DNA of 5,538 nucleotides, taken from positions 1 to 5,538 of the forward strand of contig JAJYPG010000118.1 in NCBI GenBank assembly GCA_021795535.1, written 5' to 3'. Source of the DNA: Planctomycetota bacterium. Lineage in GTDB: Bacteria > Planctomycetota > Phycisphaerae > WQYP01. The notes under the pieces are model-generated. The model had not been told where the DNA came from. It was given only the letters and a program-made list of their open reading frames with translations, and did no database searches. The first letter of the stretch is position 1. Each line of letters starts with the position of its first letter. This document shows, piece by piece, positions 1-5,355 of the stretch. The position numbers and the translations under genes were made by a program.

Positions 1-2281
1 AAAAGTCGTGGGCGGCGGAGGTTGTCTCAAGGTTGATGCCCTGTTCCACCAGGCGGCGCGTGACCTTCTTGATTTCAATATCAATAATGCTGTAAAGATT
101 CTCGCGGCTCAGCGGTCGGAAGATGATGGTGTCATCCAGACGGTTGATGAATTCCGGTCGGAAGAACTTTTCCACCTCGCGTAGTAACCCTTTTTTCATG
201 GATTCAAAGGTTTTTTCAATATCACGGTTGCCATAGCCGAAGCCTTGAATGCCGCCGCTTTTGATCAGGTCCGCGCCTATGTTGCTGGTCATGATAAGAA
301 TGACGTTTTTGAAATCAACAACGCGTCCGACATTGTCGGTCAGGCGACCTTCCTCCATGATCTGAAGGAGCATGTTGAAAACATCGGGGTGGGCCTTTTC
401 AATTTCATCCAGCAGCACAACGGCGTAAGGTTTGCGGCGGATGCGTTCGGTAAGCTGTCCGCCCTCTTCATAGCCGACATAGCCCGGAGGCGCGCCGACC
501 AGACGGCTGACATTGTGTTTTTCCATGTATTCAGACATGTCTATCTGAATAAGCGATGCCTCGTTGCTGAAGAGGAATTCGGCAATCGCCTTGGAAAGAA
601 GGGTTTTTCCCACGCCTGAAGGCCCAAGGAACAGGAATGTCCCCATCGGACGATTCGGATCCTTAAGCCCCGATCGCGCGCGGCGAATGGACCGCGAAAC
701 GGCCTTGATGGCGTCATCCTGGCTGATTACGCGCTTGTGCAATTCCGCTTCCAATTCCAGCAGGCGGGATGCCTCGGCTTTTTCCAGCCGGGTCAGCGGA
801 ACACCGGTCATGCGGCTGACAACTTCCGCCACGACCTCTTCATCCACAACGCCATCCACTTCCTTGGCCTGTTCACGCCACTTGCGCTGTTCCTCATCTT
901 TTTTGCGGCGCAGGCCCTCGGCCTTGTCGCGCAGTTCGGCGGCGCGCTCGTAGTCGGCATTTTTGACCGCCTCATCCTTTTCCAGGGTGAGCCTTTCAAT
1001 TTGTTCCTCAATTTCCGAGAGATTCGGCGGTTTGGTCATGCTCTTTAGCCGCACGCGGGCACCGGCCTCATCAATGACATCAATGGCCTTGTCGGGCAGG
1101 CATCGCCCGGTGATGTAGCGGGTGGAAAGCTCCACGGCGGAACGGATGGCCTCTTCGGTTATCTGCACGCGGTGGTGCGCCTCGTAGCGGTCACGAAGGC
1201 CCTTGAGAATTTCAACGGTTTCCTCTTTGCTGGGCGGTTCGACCACCACGGTCTGGAAGCGGCGTTCCAAAGCGCCGTCTTTTTCCACATATTTGCGGTA
1301 TTCATCCAGTGTGGTAGCGCCAATGCACTGAATTTCGCCGCGCGCCAGAGAGGGCTTGAGCACATTGCTGGCATCAATAGCGCCTTCGGCTCCGCCGGCG
1401 CCAACCAACGTATGCAATTCGTCAATGAAGAGAATCACATTACGGGCGCGGCGGACTTCGTTCATAACAGCCTTGATGCGTTCCTCAAACTGACCGCGGT
1501 ATTTGGTGCCCGCCACCATCATGGCCAGGTCGAGAACGACAATGCGTTTGTCGAGAAGAATTTCTGGAACATCTCCGGAAATTATATTCTGGGCCAGGCC
1601 TTCCACAATGGCGGTTTTGCCCACGCCGGCCTCGCCAAGGAGGACCGGATTGTTTTTGGTGCGGCGACATAAAATCTGAATGACACGCTCAATTTCGTTG
1701 CTCCGGCCAATGACCGGGTCAAGGGCGCTTTCACGGGCAAGTTCGGTCAGGTCGCGCCCGAAGGAATCCAGGGCGGGCGTGCGCGACTTGGTCTTCGCGT
1801 CGCTTTTTTCCGTGGTTCCGGTGGCGGCCCCCTCGGATTCCACGCCGGCGCCAAGCAGGTTGAGAACTTCCTCGCGGACTTCCTCAAGCTTCAGGCCCAG
1901 ATTCATAAGAACCTGTGCGGCCACGCCATCACGTTCGCGCAGCAGGCCCAGCAACAGGTGTTCGGTGCCAACATAGTTGTGGCCCAGATTGTGGGCTTCT
2001 TCAATGGCGTATTCAATCACTTTCTTGGCGCGTGGTGTCTGGGGAAGGCGGCCCATGGTGACCATATCGGGACCGCTTTTCACCAGTTTTTCCACTTCCA
2101 GACGAACCTTGCGCAGGTCAATGTCAAGATTTTTCAGAACCGTGGCTCCCACGCCTGAGCCTTCCTTGACCAGCCCAAGAAGGATATGCTCCGTCCCGAT
2201 ATATTCATGATTGAAGCGCTGCGCCTCCTGATTGGCCAGCGCCATAACCTTGCGGGCGCGATCTGTGAAACGTTCGTACAT
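1..2281 (-). CDS. clpC: ClpC-type AAA+ unfoldase of the Clp protease (3' end cut by window edge)
   Basis: One open frame runs from the ATG at 2281-2279 to the left edge: 760 codons, no stop. ClpC proteins are usually about 810-860 residues, so roughly the last 50-100 are missing. Visible in order: two Clp-N repeats (GTEHILLGL near 29-37, GTEHLLLGL near 105-113); a charged linker about 145-170; AAA-1 with Walker A GEAGVGKT at 216-223, Walker B ending D287-E288 and pore loop KYRGQFEER; a middle region with a UVR-like segment ([13 protein letters not shown] from 443), which marks ClpC rather than ClpB; AAA-2 with Walker A GPSGVGKT at 553-560, pore loop GYVGYEEGG, Walker B D625-E626, and RPEFINR at 708-714 with the probable arginine finger. 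The family forms cytoplasmic ATP-driven hexamers that unfold proteins, often after adaptor recruitment, and feed them to ClpP. The start is fixed by AGGAG at 2288-2292. It is divergent from pstB; no functional link is visible. Confidence 0.97.
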   Translation of the reverse strand, partial: MYERFTDRARKVMALANQEAQRFNHEYIGTEHILLGLVKEGSGVGATVLKNLDIDLRKVRLEVEKLVKSGPDMVTMGRLPQTPRAKKVIEYAIEEAHNLGHNYVGTEHLLLGLLRERDGVAAQVLMNLGLKLEEVREEVLNLLGAGVESEGAATGTTEKSDAKTKSRTPALDSFGRDLTELARESALDPVIGRSNEIERVIQILCRRTKNNPVLLGEAGVGKTAIVEGLAQNIISGDVPEILLDKRIVVLDLAMMVAGTKYRGQFEERIKAVMNEVRRARNVILFIDELHTLVGAGGAEGAIDASNVLKPSLARGEIQCIGATTLDEYRKYVEKDGALERRFQTVVVEPPSKEETVEILKGLRDRYEAHHRVQITEEAIRSAVELSTRYITGRCLPDKAIDVIDEAGARVRLKSMTKPPNLSEIEEQIERLTLEKDEAVKNADYERAAELRDKAEGLRRKKDEEQRKWREQAKEVDGVVDEEVVAEVVSRMTGVPLTRLEKAEASRLLELEAELHKRVISQDDAIKAVSRSIRRARSGLKDPNRPMGTFLFLGPSGVGKTLLSKAIAEFLFSNEASLIQIDMSEYMEKHNVSRLVGAPPGYVGYEEGGQLTERIRRKPYAVVLLDEIEKAHPDVFNMLLQIMEEGRLTDNVGRVVDFKNVILIMTSNIGADLIKSGGIQGFGYGNRDIEKTFESMKKGLLREVEKFFRPEFINRLDDTIIFRPLSRENLYSIIDIEIKKVTRRLVEQGINLETTSAAHDF

Positions 2282-2287
2282 ACAATA

Positions 2288-2292
2288 CTCCT
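2288..2292 (-). promoter_or_regulatory. Ribosome binding site of clpC
   Basis: On the minus strand AGGAG lies six bases before the ATG at 2281-2279. The match and spacing are good, and this decides the clpC start. The site lies just downstream of the two leader hairpins and is not paired in them. Confidence 0.8.
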
Positions 2293-2296
2293 GTCA

Positions 2297-2325
2297 GCCC
2301 ATTTCGGGCGGGATATTCCTATCCC
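2297..2325 (-). promoter_or_regulatory. Two adjacent hairpins in the clpC leader
   Basis: Read on the minus strand, GGGATA-GGAA-TATCCC (2325-2310) is a 6-bp stem closed by a GNRA-type tetraloop. It is followed with no gap by GCCC-GAAAT-GGGC (2309-2297), a 4-bp stem. If the promoter proposed at 2331-2360 is right, transcription would start almost at the first G of the first stem, giving the mRNA a folded 5' end. Such 5'-terminal hairpins are known to protect some bacterial mRNAs from decay. That role, or a temperature-sensing role, is inference. The ribosome binding site is left free in this fold. Confidence 0.45.
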
Positions 2326-2330
2326 AAGGA

Positions 2331-2360
2331 ATTGTACGAAGGCATAGCCCAAACAATCAA
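2331..2360 (-). promoter_or_regulatory. Candidate sigma70-type promoter of clpC
   Basis: On the minus strand TTGATT (2360-2355) and TACAAT (2336-2331) are separated by 18 bases. They match the -35 and -10 consensus at 4 of 6 and 5 of 6 positions. The predicted start is near 2323-2326, giving a leader of about 43 bases to the clpC ATG. No CIRCE element and no correctly spaced CtsR site was seen nearby, so the heat-shock control known from Firmicutes is not indicated. Confidence 0.5.
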
Positions 2361-2460
2361 GCCCGGACGTTTCGCCACAGTACCATCCCTGGTTGTTTTA
2401 TCGGCCAGATATGGAGAACAGGGTAAGGTTAAAGGTCAAGATAAATTTACCGTTTCAGCC

Positions 2461-2481
2461 GGCTTCGGAAAACCGGAGGCC
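2461..2481. repeat. Imperfect hairpin in the intergenic region
   Basis: GGCTTCGG and CCGGAGGCC flank AAAA. They can form eight pairs, including one G-T (G-U in RNA), with a single bulged G. ACCG and CGGT further out could add an outer stem. No T-run follows on either strand, so it does not look like an intrinsic terminator, and I recognise no known riboswitch. Its role is unknown. Confidence 0.35.
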
Positions 2482-2548
2482 TGTGCGGTGGTGCAGGAAG
2501 ATATGGCTCGCCAAAAATTCATCGGGGCGAATGTTAGATTCCCACCGT

Positions 2549-2564
2549 CATTACGCGCGTAATG
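2549..2564. promoter_or_regulatory. Perfect 16-bp palindrome, candidate operator
   Basis: CATTACGC is followed directly by its reverse complement GCGTAATG. The arms are exact with no spacer, and the symmetry ends at this length because the flanking bases do not pair. It sits between the divergent clpC and pstB genes, just upstream of the repeat array before pstB. Sites of this shape usually bind dimeric regulators. Which protein binds, and which gene it would control, cannot be told from the sequence. Confidence 0.45.
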
Positions 2565-2572
2565 TAAGCGTG

Positions 2573-2622
2573 GCGCTAATAATCGGCAAGCATTCCGCTA
2601 AACTTGCGCTAACATGTATAAA
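2573..2622 (+). promoter_or_regulatory. Candidate Pho-box array and -10 element before pstB
   Basis: CGCTAA occurs exactly at 2574-2579, 2596-2601 and 2607-2612, spaced 22 and 11 bases. A degenerate unit (GGCAAG) fills the missing phase at 2585. Response regulators of the PhoB/OmpR family bind tandem 11-bp units, and the CTAAC core resembles the TTAAC-type units of Bacillus PhoP and cyanobacterial phosphate boxes. TATAAA at 2617-2622 could be the -10 element, with no good -35, as is usual for activator-dependent promoters. The box-to--10 gap is shorter than in E. coli, which lowers confidence. Confidence 0.4.
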
Positions 2623-2663
2623 AATGGGGGAAAATGCTTGTGGATAAATTTTCTCCGGTCATA

Positions 2664-2674
2664 CTGTTTAACAG
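2664..2674 (+). promoter_or_regulatory. Short palindrome with TTTAACAG motif upstream of pstB
   Basis: CTGTT-T-AACAG is an 11-base inverted repeat 49 bases before the pstB ATG. Its GTTTAACAG recurs exactly at 5021-5029 before pstC, and TTAACAGCGG (2668-2677) recurs at 3720-3729 before pstS. The preceding CGGTCATA at 2656-2663 differs at one base from the E. coli Pho half-site CTGTCATA and lies 11 bases upstream of TTTAACAG. It may be a second regulator site or a part of the leader RNA. Confidence 0.3.
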
Positions 2675-2711
2675 CGGATGATTGGTCGCCCATTACAACC
2701 GATTTACCATC

Positions 2712-2716
2712 GGAGG
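2712..2716 (+). promoter_or_regulatory. Ribosome binding site of pstB
   Basis: GGAGG lies seven bases before the ATG at 2724-2726. It selects this start over the in-frame TTG at 2682, which has no comparable site. Confidence 0.8.
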
Positions 2717-2723
2717 AACTGAT

Positions 2724-3569
2724 ATGACACCACCAGTTGCCACAGAATCAGGATATTCGCAACGGCATATCTCGGCTGCAGGCATTGCCGCACCAGAGGC
2801 GATGCGCAAGCAGACCCGTTATGCCGTTGAGGTGGACAATCTGGAGGTCTATTACGGCAAGGGCAAAGCGGTGCATGATTTAAATCTGCGTATCGCCCAA
2901 TGCGAAGTGACCGCTTTCATCGGTCCGTCCGGTTGCGGAAAATCCACTATTCTCCGATGTTTTAATCGTATGAACGATCTGATTCGGAATTGCCATGTGC
3001 GGGGAACCATTAAAATTCACGGTGCGGATATTTACGATCGGCGCACCGATGTGATGGAACTGCGCAAACGCACCGGCATGGTGTTTCAGAAGCCCAATCC
3101 ATTTCCCAAAAGCATCTATGAAAATGTCGCCTATCCGCTGCGGATTCACGGCGTGCGAGGCAAAGCCGTTATAGCAGAGAAAGTTGAAAAATCCCTGCGC
3201 TTGGCGGGGCTTTGGGAAGAGGTGAAGGACCGTCTGCATGTTTCGGCTCTTTCGCTTTCCGGCGGACAGCAGCAGCGGCTGTGCATCGCCCGCGCCATTG
3301 CCGTTGACCCCGATGTGCTGTTGATGGATGAGCCATGCTCGGCCCTGGACCCCATTGCCACCAAGACGGTCGAATGCCTGATTAACGAACTTGGCAAAAC
3401 CATCACCATCGTGATTGTCACGCACAACATGCACCAGGCCGTGCGCGTGGCCCATAATACCGCATTTTTCTACATGGGTAGACTTATTGAATCAGGACCT
3501 ACCGACAAACTGTTCCATAATCCTGAACATCAGCAAACGCTGGGTTATGTAACCGGACAATTCGGCTGA
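2724..3569 (+). CDS. pstB: Phosphate ABC transporter ATP-binding protein PstB
   Basis: This 281-residue protein has the full ABC ATPase set: Walker [10 protein letters not shown] at 67-75, Q-loop Q122 inside the PstB-typical [15 protein letters not shown], signature LSGGQ at 178-182 continuing [11 protein letters not shown], Walker B ending D202-E203, D-loop SALD at 206-209 and H-loop H234. The C-terminus ([18 protein letters not shown]) is also typical of PstB. By family knowledge a PstB dimer sits on the cytoplasmic face of PstC-PstA and hydrolyses ATP to drive phosphate import. The ATG at 2724 is chosen for the GGAGG seven bases upstream. Most family members are about 250-260 residues. Here some 30 extra N-terminal residues ([10 protein letters not shown] onward, no clear fold) precede the ABC domain. 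pstB comes first and is followed by pstS after 270 bases, unlike the common order in which it is last. All catalytic motifs are intact. Confidence 0.95.
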   Translation: MTPPVATESGYSQRHISAAGIAAPEAMRKQTRYAVEVDNLEVYYGKGKAVHDLNLRIAQCEVTAFIGPSGCGKSTILRCFNRMNDLIRNCHVRGTIKIHGADIYDRRTDVMELRKRTGMVFQKPNPFPKSIYENVAYPLRIHGVRGKAVIAEKVEKSLRLAGLWEEVKDRLHVSALSLSGGQQQRLCIARAIAVDPDVLLMDEPCSALDPIATKTVECLINELGKTITIVIVTHNMHQAVRVAHNTAFFYMGRLIESGPTDKLFHNPEHQQTLGYVTGQFG

Positions 3570-3707
3570 GCGGCAACACCCGGTGGACGTCCATGGCGAA
3601 TCAGGTCTGGCTTTCCGGCCAATTCCCGTGATCCTGGGTGGATATTGCGCTTTGCGTTGTTTTATTCATATTTGTGTATAGACATTTCATTGCATGGCTT
3701 ACGGAAA

Positions 3708-3756
3708 ATTATCGGCGGCTTAACAGCGGCTTAATGCCGTGGTGTTCCAATATCAC
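3708..3756 (+). promoter_or_regulatory. Candidate Pho box and -10 element of pstS
   Basis: CTTAACAG (3719-3726) and CTTAATGC (3730-3737) are each preceded by CGG, so CGGCTTAA is repeated exactly with an 11-base period. A weaker unit, ATTATCGG at 3708-3715, extends the phase to three. TTAACA-N5-TTAATG fits the published Bacillus PhoP pattern TT(A/C/T)A(C/T)A with about 5-base spacers, and the 8+3 layout resembles cyanobacterial Pho boxes. TATCAC at 3751-3756 is a possible -10 element 13 bases downstream. Phosphate-starvation induction of pstS is well known in bacteria. Its use here is inferred. Confidence 0.5.
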
Positions 3757-3767
3757 GCGTCAGGAGT

Positions 3768-3786
3768 CTGTTTCAACACTGTGACA
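3768..3786 (+). repeat. Second 11-bp direct repeat in the pstS leader
   Basis: CTGTTTCA at 3768-3775 and CTGTGACA at 3779-3786 share CTGT in an 11-base period, the spacing of E. coli Pho half-sites (CTGTCAT), but the rest of each unit matches poorly. It could be an extra regulator site or chance. It lies about 55-70 bases before the pstS start. Confidence 0.25.
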
Positions 3787-3825
3787 GGTTCGGGAGTTCC
3801 GACCGATGGTATTGAAAAAACAAGG

Positions 3826-3832
3826 AAAGGAA
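3826..3832 (+). promoter_or_regulatory. Ribosome binding site of pstS
   Basis: AAAGGAA lies seven bases before the ATG at 3840-3842, a normal spacing. It supports this start, which is also the one that gives a clean signal peptide. Confidence 0.7.
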
Positions 3833-3839
3833 CATCGTT

Positions 3840-4901
3840 ATGTTCAAAGCTCTTCGTAATGGTATTCTCGCCGCAGCGGTTGCGGCATTGGTCTGTGTGG
3901 GGGTCGCCTCCACCGCCCAGGCTGTGGAAATTCAGGGTGCTGGTTCGACGTTTGTCGCGCCTATCATGCTTAAAAAATGGATTCCCGCATTCATGGCCTC
4001 TCACCCCGACATCAAGGTGGACTATCAACCGATCGGTTCCGGTGGTGGCATCAACGGTCTGATTAACAAGACCATCAACTTTTGTGGTTCCGACGCCGCA
4101 ATGACCAATTCTCAGATCGCCTCTGCGGGCGGGCATGTCCTGCATCTGCCGGAAGTGGCCGGGCCGGAAGTCATGAGCTACAACCTCCCCATGATCCACA
4201 AGCCGCTGGTAATGAACGGCAAACTCATTGCCGACATCTACCTGGGCAAGGTTACCCGCTGGAATGCTCCGGAAATTGCCAAACTCAACCCCGGTGTGAA
4301 ACTGCCGAATCTGCATATTCTGGTGGCACATCGCTCGGATGGTTCCGGAACCACTTATATCTTTACCGGCTATCTCTGCAAGGTCAGTCCCGCCTGGAAC
4401 ACCAAGGTTGGACAGTCCACCTCTGTGCAGTGGCCGGTTGGCCGTGGTGGCAAAGGCAACCCCGGTGTCGCCGCTCTGATTGAAAAAACCATCGGCGGAC
4501 TGGGTTACCTGGAATATGCCTATGCCATTATGGGGCATTTCCCCACGGCCACACTGATCAACCGCGATGGCCGCAAAATTCGCCCATCCATTCCTTCCGT
4601 TATCGCCGCGCAGAAGGCTGTTGTGGCCAATCTTCCCGCGGATTTCCGCCTGCCGATCATCAATCCGTCCGGTCGCAAGGCTTATCCGATTTCCGGTTTT
4701 ACCTATCTGATCATTGACCGCGATCTGGGCTACATGAGCAAGCCGAAAGCCCGTGCCACGGTTGAATTCATTCACTGGGTGCTCACCAAGGGCCAGAAAT
4801 ACGCCAAGAGTATGCAGTATATCAAGCTTGGCTCGACGATGCGTAAAAAAGTGCTCGCCGAGTTGTCCAAGGTGACCTGGAAGGGTCAGTCTCTGGATTA
4901 G
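3840..4901 (+). CDS. pstS: Periplasmic phosphate-binding protein PstS
   Basis: The protein has 353 residues, close to the E. coli length of about 346. Residues 1-28 form a signal peptide: basic start (MFKALRN), hydrophobic core 8-24, and an AQA cleavage site before V29. C19 does not lie in a lipobox, so the mature protein should be soluble in the periplasm. Phosphate-binding elements of the family are all present: GAGSTF at 33-38, GSGGG at 66-70, GSDAAM at 83-88 whose D85 matches the aspartate that accepts a hydrogen bond from phosphate, and RSDGSGTT at 165-172 with the ligand-binding arginine, serine, glycine and threonine. IYLGKVTRWN at 133-142 is also characteristic. PstS captures phosphate with high affinity and delivers it to the PstC-PstA channel. 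C82 stands where a glycine is common. The gene lies between pstB and pstC and is followed by a strong hairpin that may set its level above pstC. Confidence 0.96.
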   Translation: MFKALRNGILAAAVAALVCVGVASTAQAVEIQGAGSTFVAPIMLKKWIPAFMASHPDIKVDYQPIGSGGGINGLINKTINFCGSDAAMTNSQIASAGGHVLHLPEVAGPEVMSYNLPMIHKPLVMNGKLIADIYLGKVTRWNAPEIAKLNPGVKLPNLHILVAHRSDGSGTTYIFTGYLCKVSPAWNTKVGQSTSVQWPVGRGGKGNPGVAALIEKTIGGLGYLEYAYAIMGHFPTATLINRDGRKIRPSIPSVIAAQKAVVANLPADFRLPIINPSGRKAYPISGFTYLIIDRDLGYMSKPKARATVEFIHWVLTKGQKYAKSMQYIKLGSTMRKKVLAELSKVTWKGQSLD

Positions 4902-4916
4902 TCCGTTGGCTTGCTT

Positions 4917-4934
4917 CCGTTCTTTAATGGACGG
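4917..4934 (+). repeat. Small hairpin just after pstS
   Basis: CCGTTC and GGACGG can pair over six bases (one G-T) around the loop TTTAAT, 15 bases after the pstS stop. It is weak on its own and may be chance, but it precedes the much stronger hairpin at 4967-5001 in the same gap. Confidence 0.25.
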
Positions 4935-4966
4935 TCTCATGCGCGGATTACAAGTGAACAACCCAT

Positions 4967-5001
4967 GGGAGTCCCCGTTTCCACTTTGGACGGGGACTCC
5001 C
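4967..5001 (+). terminator. Strong hairpin between pstS and pstC (terminator-like or mRNA-stabilising)
   Basis: GGGAGTCCCCGT (4967-4978) and ACGGGGACTCCC (4990-5001) are exact reverse complements, giving a 12-bp GC-rich stem with an 11-base loop. No T-run follows (TGTCGCTTTGAAAA), so it is not a classical intrinsic terminator. In binding-protein transporter operons such hairpins after the binding-protein gene often protect the upstream mRNA from 3' exonucleases and reduce read-through, so the binding protein is made in excess over the membrane subunits. That role is inferred here; the structure itself is plain. Confidence 0.65.
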
Positions 5002-5020
5002 TGTCGCTTTGAAAAATAAG

Positions 5021-5040
5021 GTTTAACAGGTGTCATAAGC
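5021..5040 (+). promoter_or_regulatory. TTTAACAG / TGTCATAA motif directly before pstC
   Basis: GTTTAACAG (5021-5029) is identical to the motif at 2666-2674 before pstB. It is followed by TGTCATAA (5031-5038), which resembles the E. coli Pho half-site. It overlaps the pstC translation start region, so it may be an internal regulator site, a coincidence, or part of the leader. No promoter was recognised beside it. Confidence 0.25.
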
Positions 5041-5355
5041 GTGGAAAAATATGACGTGAACACCAGTCCAACAAAACAACCCCCATTACCTTCAGTGGAA
5101 GAGCCTCTCGTGTATGCCGAGCAGAAAGGCTGGCGCAGGCTGCTGGACAAAGCCGCCTGGGGATTGGCCCTCGGTGGCGTTCTGCTGACCATGGCGATTC
5201 TGTTGACCATTTTTGCCGTGCTGATTCACGGTTCATGGATGGCTTTGGGGCAAATAGGCTGGCATTTTTTCACCACGCAGGCGTGGAATCCTGTTCCGGG
5301 CCGAGATCAATATGGTGTGCTGGCATTTTTGTACGGCACCCCATGTATTATTTGA
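5041..5355 (+). CDS. pstC: Phosphate ABC transporter permease PstC, truncated after residue 100
   Basis: The N-terminal 100 residues look like PstC. A polar cytoplasmic start precedes one membrane helix at about 39-62 (AAWGLALGGVLLTMAILLTI onward). A periplasmic segment then ends in WNPVPGRDQYGVLAFLYGT (82-100), the conserved stretch just before the second helix. PstC is normally about 300 residues with six helices and forms the phosphate channel with PstA. Here the frame leaves the family after T100 (base 5340), adds P-C-I-I and stops at TGA 5353-5355, where composition also changes sharply. The fragment cannot be a working permease. The break is either an assembly or cloning join or an insertion. 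The start is taken as GTG 5041, with only a weak AGG ten bases before it; GTG 5053 is a possible alternative. The gene lies 139 bases after pstS, beyond the strong hairpin. Confidence 0.85.
   Translation: MEKYDVNTSPTKQPPLPSVEEPLVYAEQKGWRRLLDKAAWGLALGGVLLTMAILLTIFAVLIHGSWMALGQIGWHFFTTQAWNPVPGRDQYGVLAFLYGTPCII
5340..5343. other. Sequence junction inside pstC
   Basis: Left of this point the sequence encodes conserved PstC at about 55% GC (33 of 60 bases in 5281-5340, counted by hand). Right of it composition falls to about 33% GC (66 of 198), PstC similarity stops, and an unrelated reading frame runs on the other strand. No terminal inverted repeat of an insertion sequence is visible, and the far side of any insertion lies outside the window. 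Confidence 0.65.

Larger units (their letters stand above)
2282..2723. other. Divergent intergenic region between clpC and pstB
   Basis: This 442-base stretch holds no gene I can support. The open frames across it are short, lack ribosome binding sites and have no recognisable protein character. It contains, from left to right, the clpC ribosome binding site, leader hairpins and promoter (2288-2360), an imperfect hairpin (2461-2481), a perfect 16-bp palindrome (2549-2564), an 11-bp-phased repeat array (2573-2612) followed by TATAAA, a short palindrome containing TTTAACAG (2664-2674), and the pstB ribosome binding site. It therefore probably carries the control signals for both genes. Confidence 0.7.
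3570..3839. other. pstB-pstS intergenic region
   Basis: These 270 bases hold no supported gene. No convincing intrinsic terminator follows pstB: the 10-base palindrome TGGACGTCCA at 3584-3593 is short and has no T-run. The right half carries the Pho-box-like repeats and a possible promoter for pstS, so pstS may be transcribed both from its own promoter and by read-through from pstB. TATAGA at 3677-3682, with TTGCGT 19 bases upstream, is a weak alternative promoter. Confidence 0.55.

Noticed and set aside
1172..1672. 166-codon plus-strand frame
   Set aside because: It is antisense to the AAA-1 module of clpC, with no independent support.
2426..2440. AGGTTAA-AGGTCAA tandem heptads resembling a CtsR operator upstream of clpC
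   Set aside because: CtsR sites have a three-base spacer between heptads. Here the units abut and the second differs from consensus, so the resemblance is probably chance.
2232..2647. Several short plus-strand frames (64-84 codons) across the clpC-pstB gap
   Set aside because: They overlap each other in different frames, lack ribosome binding sites and show no protein-like pattern.
2880..3455. 191-codon minus-strand frame opposite pstB
   Set aside because: It lies wholly within pstB, which has every ABC ATPase motif. It is a shadow frame.
3584..3593. TGGACGTCCA palindrome after pstB as a terminator
   Set aside because: It is only 10 bases, with no loop and no T-run; too weak to call a terminator.
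3753..5210. Long 485-codon open frame on the minus strand opposite pstS and pstC
   Set aside because: It is antisense to pstS, whose signal peptide, ligand-binding motifs and ribosome binding site are clear. The antisense translation shows no recognisable domain and is explained by codon bias of the real gene.
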